Shown here in pieces: positions 63,527 to 64,000 of a stretch of 64,000 nt of DNA. How positions within the stretch are numbered: position 1 is the first letter of the stretch; every line of letters begins with the position of its first letter. The translations under genes and the position numbers were made by a program. Source of the DNA: Stenopsyche tienmushanensis (lineage: Eukaryota; Arthropoda; Insecta; Trichoptera; Stenopsychidae); assembly GCA_008973525.1 (NCBI GenBank), contig WACJ01000324.1, forward strand, positions 186,001-250,000, given 5' to 3'. Under the pieces are notes generated by a model that ran no database searches, was not told where the DNA came from, and worked only from the letters and a program-made list of their open reading frames with translations.

Positions 63527-64000
63527 TTTTATCTCAAAAAGTGCATTAATAAAAAATAGTACAACAGCATGAATATTCGATATAAGATTTTTACAATTTG
63601 ATATTGTAATAAACAGTATTTAAATGCGAAACATAGAATGTTTTCGCAATCGCCAAAAAATAGGTAAATATTTTTACATTATGTGTATGAAAACCAAAAC
63701 GAGAATATATATATAAATTGTATGATTAGTGACGTAGTTATAAAAGTTCCTTTATGTTACTGTATGCGAATTTATAATAATACATTTTTAATACGATTCG
63801 AAGTGTTTCATTTGGCGATTTGGTGTGAGTTTTCTTGCCGTTTAAAAAGGACGTTTTTTATATAATAACGACAGAATTTATGTGACAATGAACGTCTACG
63901 TTGACCCCTCATAAGACAGTCATATAATTGGACATACTTGGCCCATATTGCCACATCCTAATCCAAACCCTCTCCACACTACATTAAATGATTAGAGCAT

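Noticed and set aside
33074..64000. Search for neurobeachin PH-domain and N-terminal exons
   Set aside because: No minus-strand stretch matched the expected PH-BEACH peptides; not reported as present.

Overview
This window looks like an insect nuclear genome. It is AT-rich, its genes are split by short GT-AG introns, and their products match conserved animal or insect families. The space between genes is crowded with decayed Tc1/mariner, pogo/Tigger and hAT elements and short non-autonomous repeats. I cannot name the order with confidence. I see no bacterial, viral, CRISPR, rRNA or tRNA features.

Three protein-coding genes are supported. (1) 11311-13230 (+) is MCTS1/MCT-1, the PUA-domain partner of DENR in translation re-initiation. 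Four coding exons are clear; the tiny first exon (Met plus about three residues) was not found. (2) 17595-33073 (-) is the 3' part of a neurobeachin/LRBA (Drosophila rugose) orthologue. Thirteen in-frame exons encode the BEACH domain and C-terminal WD40 repeats, ending in a stop codon. The exon at 32958-33073 is separated from the other twelve by a 12.1-kb intron full of transposon remains. Upstream exons (PH domain and beyond) were not recognised. (3) 57771-63024 (+) is a complete four-exon, 497-residue sugar transporter of the insect Tret1-like (SLC2/MFS) group.

Layout: 1-11300 holds repeats, including a terminal-repeat mariner (about 660-1350), a dispersed 0.7-kb repeat (4384-5045) and an almost full-length Tigger (7593-9402). 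11.3-17.6 kb holds MCTS1 and neurobeachin, which converge tail to tail across 4.4 kb of AT-rich sequence. 17.6-33 kb is neurobeachin, with mariner and hAT remnants in its introns. 33-57 kb is gene-poor: several mariners (41341-42024 with a nested element, 42140-43155, 45703-46236, 54923-55710), an A/T-stretch 'GCATAAAAA' MITE family, two more 0.7-kb repeat copies and other dispersed repeats. 57.4-63.6 kb is the transporter, with short upstream ORFs and a hairpin in its presumed 3' UTR.

The three genes are unrelated housekeeping or membrane functions and do not form a pathway. Candidates for undescribed biology are small: two upstream ORFs before the transporter start, the 3'-UTR hairpin, a perfect 21-bp palindrome, two CpG-dense islets, and two orphan exon-like ORFs with good splice donors. 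None amounts to a demonstrated new system.
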